A stretch of 6,405 nucleotides of DNA from assembly GCA_902488725.1 (NCBI GenBank), contig CABTXO010000102.1:1-6405 (forward strand), read 5' to 3'. The position numbers and the translations under genes are program-made. Below are positions 1 to 5,529 of the stretch, one piece after another. The notes below the pieces were generated by a model. That model had not been told where the DNA came from. It saw only the letters and a program-made list of their open reading frames with translations, and searched no databases. Origin of the DNA: an uncultured Bacteroidales bacterium. GTDB lineage: Bacteria; Bacteroidota; Bacteroidia; Bacteroidales; UBA932. Each line of letters begins with the position of its first letter. The first letter of the stretch is position 1.

Positions 1-32
1 GACAAGGGTGGTACTTCGGTGCCACCCTTGTC
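1..32 (+). terminator. Strong hairpin with UUCG tetraloop, terminator-like
   Basis: Arms GACAAGGGTGGTAC (1-14) and GTGCCACCCTTGTC (19-32) pair over 14 positions with a single G-U wobble, closing on TTCG in the very stable C(UUCG)G context. No T-run follows on the + strand; the flank on the other side is outside the window. It is most simply the terminator of the gene to the left, perhaps working on both strands. It ends only 16 bp before the ATG at 49, so no room remains for a normal promoter and leader between hairpin and gene. A regulatory leader hairpin or a dispersed repeat is possible. Confidence 0.55.
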
Positions 33-48
33 CCAGAAACCACCTGAT

Positions 49-2160
49 ATGAAGACAATTGCAGGAATATTCTTGGCGCTGGGGCTCGCCCTTGCCGCGC
101 CGGCCCATTCACGGCAAACTTCCTGGCAATGGCCGCTGGCCGGCCGGGCGGCAGGCGAGGGCATCCTTTTCAAGCCGCAGCAGTACATCGGTACCGAGCT
201 GAATTTCGGGAACCTCGTCCTCGGCGCACTGCTGGGGACGGAGGTCCGCGCCCCGGAAGACGGGACCCTCATCAGTTTCGGCATCACTGCGTTGAACAGT
301 CTTACGAATTCCGATTATTTCGGAAGCGGAGCGGACAATTTCGACGCCATGCGTGCGGAGGTGCTTCGGCAGGGGAATCTGCGGGTGTCGCCGGAATATG
401 TGAACGGTTCTGTCAGCATCCGGCTCTCCGACGGCCGGAAGATCCATTTCGAGGGGCTCCGGGGTTCCGTGCCGATGAAGACGGGGATGACCCTCCGGAA
501 AGGAGATCTGCTCGGAACGGTGGCCTATGCGTACAAAGCGATCGCGGAACCGCATATCCTGCTCGGCGTGTCTTCTCCCAAAGGCACGGTCGCGGATCCG
601 ATGAGCCCCTTCGGGCTGCCGACCACCTTCAAGGCCCCGGAAGAAATCGTTCTGCCGGATTCCTTGACGGCGGTTCAGGCAGGGGAAGACCTGGACATCC
701 TGCTGGAGTCCTACCGGCAGCTCTATCCTACACTGGAAGCGGTGGTGAAGCCGGAGCAACTTGCAGCGTTCGAAAGCGGCGCGAAGGGGGCCTTCGCCCG
801 CGGGATTTCCTACAGCGATTTCTTCAACCTGGTCCTGCGGAGCACCGCCCTGGTGCACGATTCGCACCTGGCCGTGCTGTCCGTCAACGACAAAGTCGGC
901 CCGATGTCCCAATATGTCCCGCACATCTTCCCCGGCGTGGTGGACAGCGTGCTGCGGGTCCGGGCGACGGAAACAGGATTTGAACGATATTTCGGCAAAC
1001 AGATCCTTTCCATCGACGGGGTTCCGGCGGACAGTCTAGTGGCGACCGTCCGGCGGGCGTACATCAAGGAATATGACCTGGACAACCGTTCCGCGGTGGA
1101 CTTGAAATTGCTCCAAGCCTGGAACTACTTCTACTTCAACGATGTGTTCCGTCCCCGGACCACCCGGATCGTCTTCGCGGACGGAGAGACGCTGGAAGAC
1201 AAATGGGTGCCGCTCCGGCAGTTCAACAGGATGACCCCGACCTATTCCAAGGCCTTCGTGCAGCGGATGACCGAGCATTACGGCAATCCCTGGCGCTTCC
1301 GGATGCTGGATGATTCCACGGCCTACCTGACGCTCAACACTTTCTCGCTGTTCCAGACGCAGCTCGATGCCATCCGGGATTCGCTGGCGGCACACCGGGA
1401 TGCTGCGCAGCTGATTTTCGACGTCCGGGACAATCCCGGCGGGGACTCCGAGGCGGTCAGCCGCATCGCGGGCTGGTTCCTGGATGGCCCTTCCGTGCCG
1501 CTGAAGTCCTATTCCAAAGTCCTCAGCAACACGACTTATCCGGCCCTGGCGCATTCCAACAACTATTCCGCCGACATGGAACTGTTCAAGGAATATGTGC
1601 CCGTGCAGGGGAAGGAGGGCTTCTACGCGGGCTATGATTCCGTGCAGGTTTTCCGGCCGGATTCGGCCTTCCATTTCGGCGGGAAGCTGTATTTTCTGAC
1701 CAATGAGGGCTCTTTTTCCGCGGCCTCTCTGCTGCCGTCGATTCTGGTGCGCAACCACCGGGCCGTGACTGTCGGTCGCGAGACGGGGACCGCCTACCAT
1801 TACATGACGGCACTGAAGTTTGCGGACATGATTCTGCCGCATTCGCGGATCCAGGTGCGCGTGCCGCTGGTCCAGTGCTGGTTCGACGAGACGGTCACGG
1901 ATCGGACTCCGATGGGCCGCGGCCTCCTGCCGGACTACGAAGTGCCGCTCTCGGCCGATGAATATTATGCCGAGATTCCCGACCCGGTACTGGCCAAGGC
2001 GCAGGCATTGATCGCGGCCGGACAGTATCTGGGGCCCGATCCCTTCGCCGCGGTCGATGCGCGCGACGCCGCTTCCTGTCCCCGCCCCTGGCCTTGGATT
2101 CTGCTCGGGGGACTTATCCTCGTTCCGGGCGGCATATTCCTGTTCCGGAAGCGCCGCTGA
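49..2160 (+). CDS. Exported S41-family peptidase with degenerate M23-like N-terminal domain and C-terminal membrane anchor
   Basis: This 703-residue protein is probably an envelope protease or protease-like protein facing the periplasm. The ATG at 49 is chosen because it opens directly into a signal peptide (MKTIAGIFLALGLALAAPAHS, cleavage near residue 21); an in-frame GTG at 19 lies inside a hairpin and would add ten residues before it. Residues 25-190 follow an M23/LytM fold pattern: the TEVRAPEDGT turn (64-73), IHFEGL (132-137), GMTLRKGDLLGTV, then PHILLG (168-173) and VADP. The zinc ligands look lost: Y46 and N52 lie where the HxxxD motif is expected, and HxH reads H169-I-L171. Residues from about 210 form an S41 domain: DSH (271-273, like the Ser-His of tricorn protease), a PDZ-like GKQILSIDGVP (316-326), FDVRDNPGG (457-465), GSFSAAS with probable nucleophile S557, and GRGLLPD (623-629). 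E614 could be the acidic partner; this is inferred. A hydrophobic segment ends in FRKRR (about 680-703). The physiological substrate is unknown. Confidence 0.85.
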   Translation: MKTIAGIFLALGLALAAPAHSRQTSWQWPLAGRAAGEGILFKPQQYIGTELNFGNLVLGALLGTEVRAPEDGTLISFGITALNSLTNSDYFGSGADNFDAMRAEVLRQGNLRVSPEYVNGSVSIRLSDGRKIHFEGLRGSVPMKTGMTLRKGDLLGTVAYAYKAIAEPHILLGVSSPKGTVADPMSPFGLPTTFKAPEEIVLPDSLTAVQAGEDLDILLESYRQLYPTLEAVVKPEQLAAFESGAKGAFARGISYSDFFNLVLRSTALVHDSHLAVLSVNDKVGPMSQYVPHIFPGVVDSVLRVRATETGFERYFGKQILSIDGVPADSLVATVRRAYIKEYDLDNRSAVDLKLLQAWNYFYFNDVFRPRTTRIVFADGETLEDKWVPLRQFNRMTPTYSKAFVQRMTEHYGNPWRFRMLDDSTAYLTLNTFSLFQTQLDAIRDSLAAHRDAAQLIFDVRDNPGGDSEAVSRIAGWFLDGPSVPLKSYSKVLSNTTYPALAHSNNYSADMELFKEYVPVQGKEGFYAGYDSVQVFRPDSAFHFGGKLYFLTNEGSFSAASLLPSILVRNHRAVTVGRETGTAYHYMTALKFADMILPHSRIQVRVPLVQCWFDETVTDRTPMGRGLLPDYEVPLSADEYYAEIPDPVLAKAQALIAAGQYLGPDPFAAVDARDAASCPRPWPWILLGGLILVPGGIFLFRKRR

Positions 2161-2186
2161 CGCGTGATTGGTTGATATTTCTGCAT

Positions 2187-3476
2187 ATGAAAAAGTTCTT
2201 CTTCGTTGGTTTGCTTTTCTTTCTCGCCCTTGCTATCCAGGCGCAGGTCGTGGCTGTGCGGCCGGACCGGGCGCGGGCGCTCGCGCAGGCGGATTCGCTG
2301 ACGCGGCTGATGCAGTACGACGCGGCCGCCTCCCGGCTTGCAGCGGTGCTGGAGGCCGATTCCGGCGATGTGGAGACGCTGTCCAAGCTCGCCGACGTGC
2401 ATTTCCAGGCGGGGAATCTGCGCGACGCCGCTACGGCCTATCGGCTGCTGTCCTCCTTCCATCCGGCGGACCCCTTCTACCGCATCCGGGAAGCCCAAGT
2501 CCGCTTCAAGCTCGGGGAATATGCCGACGCCGTTGCAGCAGGGAAGTCCGCCCTCGCATCGGCGGGCAGTCCCGCCCTGCTGGTGCTGGTCGGGAACGCC
2601 TTCAACCTGCTGCAGCAACGGGACTCCGCACAGACCTATTACCGGAAAGCGCTGGCGCTCAATCCCGCGCATGAGCCCGCGGTGAGCAACCTGGCGAGCC
2701 TCCTGCTGGAACGGAAGTCCTATTCTGCGGTCGTTTCCTTGTGCAAGGACTACCTGGACACCGTCCACTTCCAAATGCACGGTCCGGCTGCGATTTTCCG
2801 CGGCGCGCGCATCACGCCGGAACTGCGGGACAGCGTCACGTTCACCTGCGACGTCAGCCCCGAAAAGGCTCTGCCCGTCCTCCAGACCCGCGGCCTGGCG
2901 GAAAGCCTGCTGAAGGAATATGCCGCCTCCATCCGGACATTCGAGGCGCTGCTGGCGGCGGGGGACAGTTCCTACGCCACGCACTACTACCTCGGGCTGG
3001 ACTATCTTGAAAATTCTGCTCCGACGCTGGCGGCCGAACAGTTCGAGGCGGCCTACGCCCTCGATTCTTCGGACGTGAATCTGGTGCTGAACTACGCCCG
3101 GGCGCTCTCCCGCACCAAGCATCGGCCCGGGCAGGTGCATCCCGGCGCCAAGCGCCTGTTCGACCGGGCGCTGCAGATGCTGGAGCCCGACCCGTCTAAA
3201 CTGTACAATATTCAGTACCAGTACGCCTATGCTTATCACCTGGAGGAGGACTTCGCAGCTGCGATTCCGCACTACAAGGCGGCCTGGGCGGCGAATCCGT
3301 CTGCGATTTCGTGCCTTTCCAGCCTCGGCTACTGCTTCGAACGGCTGAAAGACTGGAAGAACGCCAAGACCTGGTACGAGCAGTACCACGCCCTCGGCAA
3401 GCCCGGCACTACCGGCTACGACTACGTCCTCCAGGCCCTCAAGTACGTCGACTCCCAGCTCTTCATGGAGAAATAG
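2187..3476 (+). CDS. Exported TPR-repeat protein
   Basis: The 429-residue product begins with a clear signal peptide (MKKFFFVGLLFFLALAIQAQ) and no lipobox cysteine, so it is probably soluble in the periplasm or attached to partners. The ATG at 2187 is taken because it starts the signal peptide; the longer reading frame would begin inside the upstream gene. The mature part is helical and built of tetratricopeptide-like units: ADVHFQAGNLRDAATAYRLL, a second around GNAFNLLQQRDSAQTYYRKALALNP, a third around YYLGLDYLENSAPTLAAEQFEAAYALD, and a C-terminal pair around YAYHLEEDFAAAIPHYKAAW and GYCFERLKDWKNAKTWYEQY. TPR proteins of this kind act as protein-binding scaffolds; no catalytic motif is visible. 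It starts 26 bp after the S41 protein gene on the same strand, so the two are probably one transcription unit and may function together. The partner is inferred only from position. Confidence 0.85.
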   Translation: MKKFFFVGLLFFLALAIQAQVVAVRPDRARALAQADSLTRLMQYDAAASRLAAVLEADSGDVETLSKLADVHFQAGNLRDAATAYRLLSSFHPADPFYRIREAQVRFKLGEYADAVAAGKSALASAGSPALLVLVGNAFNLLQQRDSAQTYYRKALALNPAHEPAVSNLASLLLERKSYSAVVSLCKDYLDTVHFQMHGPAAIFRGARITPELRDSVTFTCDVSPEKALPVLQTRGLAESLLKEYAASIRTFEALLAAGDSSYATHYYLGLDYLENSAPTLAAEQFEAAYALDSSDVNLVLNYARALSRTKHRPGQVHPGAKRLFDRALQMLEPDPSKLYNIQYQYAYAYHLEEDFAAAIPHYKAAWAANPSAISCLSSLGYCFERLKDWKNAKTWYEQYHALGKPGTTGYDYVLQALKYVDSQLFMEK

Positions 3477-3533
3477 CGCCGGCAGCATTCCGGTTTTGAT
3501 CGGGAAGTGTCTGTAGATGAGGCTCTTAACGAG

Positions 3534-3563
3534 TTGCCCTAGGGTAAAATCACCCTAGGGCAA
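3534..3563. terminator. Perfect 12-bp stem hairpin between convergent genes, likely bidirectional terminator
   Basis: TTGCCCTAGGGT (3534-3545) and ACCCTAGGGCAA (3552-3563) are exact reverse complements around a 6-nt loop (AAAATC). It lies 57 bp after the TPR gene stop and about 90 bp beyond the stop of the XRE gene on the other strand, as expected for a shared terminator between convergent units. The + strand flank (AGTTGTTGT) is only weakly T-rich. Each arm itself contains the palindrome CCCTAGGG. The rest of 3477-3653 shows no supported gene. Confidence 0.7.
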
Positions 3564-3653
3564 AGTTGTTGTCGATTGAATATGAGCCCGCTACGAATCA
3601 CGGCGGCAATGCTGGATGTCATCAAAGTGCCGATTGCGGGCCCTTTCCCGGCT

Positions 3654-3842
3654 CTACAGCTGGAAAAGTTCGTTGACGGTCTTTCCGAAATAGGCGCTGA
3701 GTTTCAGAGCGAGTTCAGTGGAAGGGATGAACTTGTCGTTTTCGATGGCGTAGATGGTCTGGCGGGTGACGCCGATCGCGTCCGCCAGCTCCTGTTGCGA
3801 GATCCGCTTGACCGCGCGCTCGACCCGGATGCTATTCTTCAT
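3654..3842 (-). CDS. Small XRE-family (Cro/CI-type) helix-turn-helix transcriptional regulator
   Basis: The 62-residue protein is almost entirely one HTH_3 domain. It reads QQELADAIGVTRQTIYAIEN at residues 16-35, which is the classic Q-x-x-LA-x-x-x-GVTRQTI-x-x-IE pattern of helices 2 and 3, followed by a ...ALKLSAYFGKTVNELF tail (45-60) packing as helices 4 and 5. There is no effector domain, so it should bind DNA as a small dimer. The start ATG at 3842 is chosen because it precedes the conserved N-terminal helix and overlaps the end of the upstream membrane-protein gene by 11 bp, a layout typical of translational coupling; a longer frame would run far into that gene. Regulators of this subtype are common in Bacteroidetes and Firmicutes next to small membrane proteins. 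The likely target is the palindrome in its own operon promoter (inferred). Confidence 0.92.
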   Translation of the reverse strand: MKNSIRVERAVKRISQQELADAIGVTRQTIYAIENDKFIPSTELALKLSAYFGKTVNELFQL

Positions 3843-4299
3843 CTTTCCTGCTCTCCCATTTGTAGTGCCAATAGTTGATTCTGAATATCGCCACGTATAG
3901 CATGAACGCAAAGAGTATGTTTCCCGTCAGCTGCCACACGTTGAAGAAATAGCGCCAGAAGGCACCCGGTGCAGGATGCACGCTGCTCCAGACGGCATAG
4001 CAGAGACCGTAGAGAATCATCAGCAGGAACATCACGCAGGCGGTGAGCATGACGGATTTGCTTCGCAGCGTGGCGATGAATTCGTCCTCCTGCTTTTCCC
4101 GGGAGAAGCCCACGAAGAAGGCGGAGGCGAAGGCGATGAAGTAGAGGAGGGAGGTGCCGTGCTGACTGTAGGTCTGCGGAATCAGCTGCCATTTGTTCCA
4201 GACGAGCAATTCCAATGGCAGGAGAAGGAACAAGGAGCCGAACAGACACCAGCCCAATGTCTGGAATCCGTGGGGAAGGAGGTAGGATTTCTTTTCCAT
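3832..4299 (-). CDS. Small four-helix inner-membrane protein, partner of the XRE regulator
   Basis: The 155-residue product has four hydrophobic stretches, at roughly residues 14-34, 50-66, 83-104 and 120-140, and so is probably an integral inner-membrane protein with short loops. The central loop SREKQEDEFIATLRSKS (66-82) is charged and is the most distinctive part; similar EK-x-EDE...LR-x-x-S loops are, as I recall, characteristic of small Bacteroidetes membrane proteins encoded beside XRE regulators. No enzymatic motif is seen. The ATG at 4299 (MEKKSYLLPHGFQTLGW) is preferred to a start 39 bp upstream because it fits the predicted promoter spacing and the usual short charged N-terminus. 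It is the first gene of a two-gene operon, overlapping the regulator by 11 bp. Its biological role is unknown; sensing of envelope state or modulation of the regulator is speculation. Confidence 0.85.
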   Translation of the reverse strand: MEKKSYLLPHGFQTLGWCLFGSLFLLLPLELLVWNKWQLIPQTYSQHGTSLLYFIAFASAFFVGFSREKQEDEFIATLRSKSVMLTACVMFLLMILYGLCYAVWSSVHPAPGAFWRYFFNVWQLTGNILFAFMLYVAIFRINYWHYKWESRKDEE

Positions 4300-4315
4300 G
4301 TTGCGAATGTTTTTG

Positions 4316-4347
4316 CAAATGTAAAGTATATTTGACATTTATCCAAA
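4316..4347 (-). promoter_or_regulatory. Bacteroidetes-type promoter of the membrane-protein/XRE operon
   Basis: On the - strand there is a -33 element TTTG (4347-4344) and a -7 element TACATTTG (4323-4316), exactly matching the Bacteroidetes consensus TAnnTTTG, with a 20-bp spacer inside the accepted 19-21 range. The -7 box lies 16 bp upstream of the ATG at 4299, leaving a short leader of roughly ten bases. The element is seen directly; its activity is inferred. Confidence 0.75.
4317..4340. promoter_or_regulatory. Imperfect 24-bp palindrome covering the -7 box, candidate operator
   Basis: The left arm AAATGTAAAGTA (4317-4328) and the reverse complement of the right arm TATTTGACATTT (4329-4340) agree at 10 of 12 positions. 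The palindrome covers most of the -7 element and most of the spacer of the operon promoter, which is where a repressor dimer would block RNA polymerase. In addition ACTTTACATT at 4351-4360 is the exact reverse complement of 4318-4327, centred 33 bp away (about three helical turns). The XRE protein encoded by the operon is the natural candidate to bind here; this is an inference from position and symmetry. Confidence 0.5.
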
Positions 4348-4367
4348 TAAACTTTACATTGAAATTT

Positions 4368-4381
4368 GTGACCGTGACCGT
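4368..4381. repeat. Short tandem repeat GTGACC-GTGACC-GT
   Basis: A 6-bp unit is repeated 2.3 times about 20 bp upstream of the -33 element of the operon promoter. It is GC-rich within an otherwise AT-rich stretch (4300-4410). It could be part of a second regulator site or be chance; nothing else supports a role. Confidence 0.3.
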
Positions 4382-4409
4382 AACTTATTAATATTCAATT
4401 TAATCATTG

Positions 4410-4442
4410 TTTTCACCCCAGCCCTTCCGGCCGGGGTGAAAA
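4410..4442. terminator. Hairpin downstream of trmO, likely terminator
   Basis: TTTTCACCCC (4410-4419) and GGGGTGAAAA (4433-4442) pair perfectly over 10 bp; after one A/C mismatch the stem can continue with GCC/GGC around a CTTCC loop. It lies 55 bp beyond the trmO stop on the - strand and upstream of the next promoter, so it most likely ends the trmO transcript. Neither strand has a clear T-run after the stem. Confidence 0.65.
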
Positions 4443-4497
4443 GTAGGATATTCATGAAAAACAAGCTGTTGCTGTCACGCAGCGAAACGGAGCGGCA

Positions 4498-5445
4498 TCA
4501 GGCGGGCTGGATGTCGCGAACGGTGAGGGTGCGGTCTGTGACGGTGAAGCGGATCTGGAGGCCGTTGAAGGTCATGCCGTACAGCCGTTCGTCGCGAATG
4601 TGCAGGGATGCAGCAGCAGACGTGTTAAGGGGTGGCAAGGGATTCTCAACACCGTCGGCGGCTTCCGCAAATCGCCGGAAGGCTTGAATGAGCTCCGGAT
4701 CATTATTCAGAGATGTCGAATTCGCCGTCTGCCGTCGGTAGGAGGGGCGGGGATCCTGGGCAAGGAGTTCTTCGAGCACCGGCAGGTCGCTCCGGATGGC
4801 CGCTTCGTCCCGACCGACGGCTGTCAGCAAGGCTGCAAAGCGGGCTTTCAGTTCATCCGGGAACACGACCTCCAGCCGCTCCCATGGGTGGCTATCCACA
4901 AATCCAGCGCGCGCCTCGGGATGGCTGTCGGTGTAGGGGACATAGGGCTTGATGTCGTAGATCGAGGTGCCGTCCATCAGGTCGGCGCCCAGCACATGGA
5001 TGACCGGCCCGTCGTCCAATTCCACCGATTCGATTCGCACGGAGGAAAGGCCCAGACCGTTCGGCCGGAAAGGGGAGCGGGAGGCGAAGACGCCGATCCG
5101 TTCGTTGCCGCCCAGACGGGGCGGCCGCACTGTCGCCCGGAAAGCGGTCTTGTCGGCTGGGGCAGGAGGAAAGTCTGATAGGGGAGAGGGGGCAGAGCCT
5201 TGGGCAAAGGAAGAAGATTCGGAGCAGGAGGAGCGGGCATCCGGACCGCGCCGGTGTGCGGCTGAAAAGCCCCAGATGAGCCAGAGGTAGTCGAAGCCTT
5301 CCAGACCGCGCACAGCCTCTATCGAGCGGTAGCGGGACTCGAACACGATGCGCCCCCGCAGTTCCGGCACCAGGCCTGCCTGGCGCGGAATTCCGAATTT
5401 GTCCGGGAGCGGTCCCCGGTAACAGGCAATCGGCTCGATCTCCAT
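4498..5445 (-). CDS. trmO: tRNA (N6-threonylcarbamoyladenosine(37)-N6)-methyltransferase TrmO
   Basis: TrmO (TsaA/YaeB family, UPF0066) uses S-adenosylmethionine to N6-methylate t6A37 in tRNA-Thr reading ACC codons; it acts in the cytoplasm. Family hallmarks are all present: EPIACYRGPLPDKFGIPRQ at the N-terminus (4-22), FDYLWLIWGF (51-60), VRPPRLGGN (106-114), GVFASRSPFRPNGLGLS (118-134), DGTSIYDIKPYVPYTDS (158-174) and DPRPSY (231-236). The ATG at 5445 fits the family start directly. At 315 residues it is some 80 longer than the usual 230-240. The excess is in two places: a Ser/Pro/Ala-rich stretch at about 65-102, inside what is normally a short turn before VRPPRLGG, and about 239-286, between DPRPSYR and the closing YGMTFNGLQIRFTV strand. 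Neither breaks the frame or a known motif, so the enzyme is probably active. It is not obviously in an operon with its neighbours. Confidence 0.93.
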   Translation of the reverse strand: MEIEPIACYRGPLPDKFGIPRQAGLVPELRGRIVFESRYRSIEAVRGLEGFDYLWLIWGFSAAHRRGPDARSSCSESSSFAQGSAPSPLSDFPPAPADKTAFRATVRPPRLGGNERIGVFASRSPFRPNGLGLSSVRIESVELDDGPVIHVLGADLMDGTSIYDIKPYVPYTDSHPEARAGFVDSHPWERLEVVFPDELKARFAALLTAVGRDEAAIRSDLPVLEELLAQDPRPSYRRQTANSTSLNNDPELIQAFRRFAEAADGVENPLPPLNTSAAASLHIRDERLYGMTFNGLQIRFTVTDRTLTVRDIQPA

Positions 5446-5463
5446 GGTGCCGGATAATTTTCA

Positions 5464-5495
5464 TAATAGTACGAAATTCTCCCGGAACCGCCAAA
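5464..5495 (-). promoter_or_regulatory. Possible trmO promoter
   Basis: On the - strand TTTG (5495-5492) and TACTATTA (5471-5464) are separated by exactly 20 bp, the spacing of Bacteroidetes promoters. The -7 element keeps TA and two of four of the TTTG bases only, so the match is partial. It would start transcription about 10-15 bp before the ATG at 5445. It lies in the 84-bp gap after the ATPase gene. Confidence 0.35.
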
Positions 5496-5506
5496 GAAAT
5501 CGGCTA

Positions 5507-5524
5507 ATCCGTCATCCGTCATCC
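5507..5524. repeat. Short tandem repeat of ATCCGTC
   Basis: ATCCGTC is repeated twice and followed by ATCC, in the gap between the ATPase gene stop and trmO. It is probably a replication-slippage product; no function is indicated. Confidence 0.35.
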
Positions 5525-5529
5525 AGAAG

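Noticed and set aside
109..924. Long open frame on the - strand opposite the protease gene (271 codons)
   Set aside because: It is a shadow of the GC-rich coding strand; its translation is rich in Arg, His and Gly with no domain pattern, while the + strand frame has clear motifs.
1965..3488. Open - strand frame of 507 codons opposite the TPR gene
   Set aside because: It is antisense to a protein with a signal peptide and TPR repeats; its own translation shows no signal, repeats or motif, and GC-rich DNA readily keeps such frames open.
3632..3655. GC-rich GCGGGCCCTTTCCCGGC region as a terminator of the XRE gene
   Set aside because: Only a four-base stem can form; the much stronger hairpin at 3534-3563 serves better.
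3576..3878. + strand frame of 100 codons over the XRE gene
   Set aside because: It is antisense to an unmistakable helix-turn-helix protein and has no recognisable pattern.
4436..4687. + strand frame starting MKSRIFMKNKLLLS
   Set aside because: The start looks attractive, but most of the frame is antisense to the conserved C-terminus of trmO and the translation becomes basic and featureless.
4892..5494. - strand frame of 200 codons overlapping trmO in another frame
   Set aside because: The trmO frame carries all family motifs; this one is an Arg/Pro-rich shadow.
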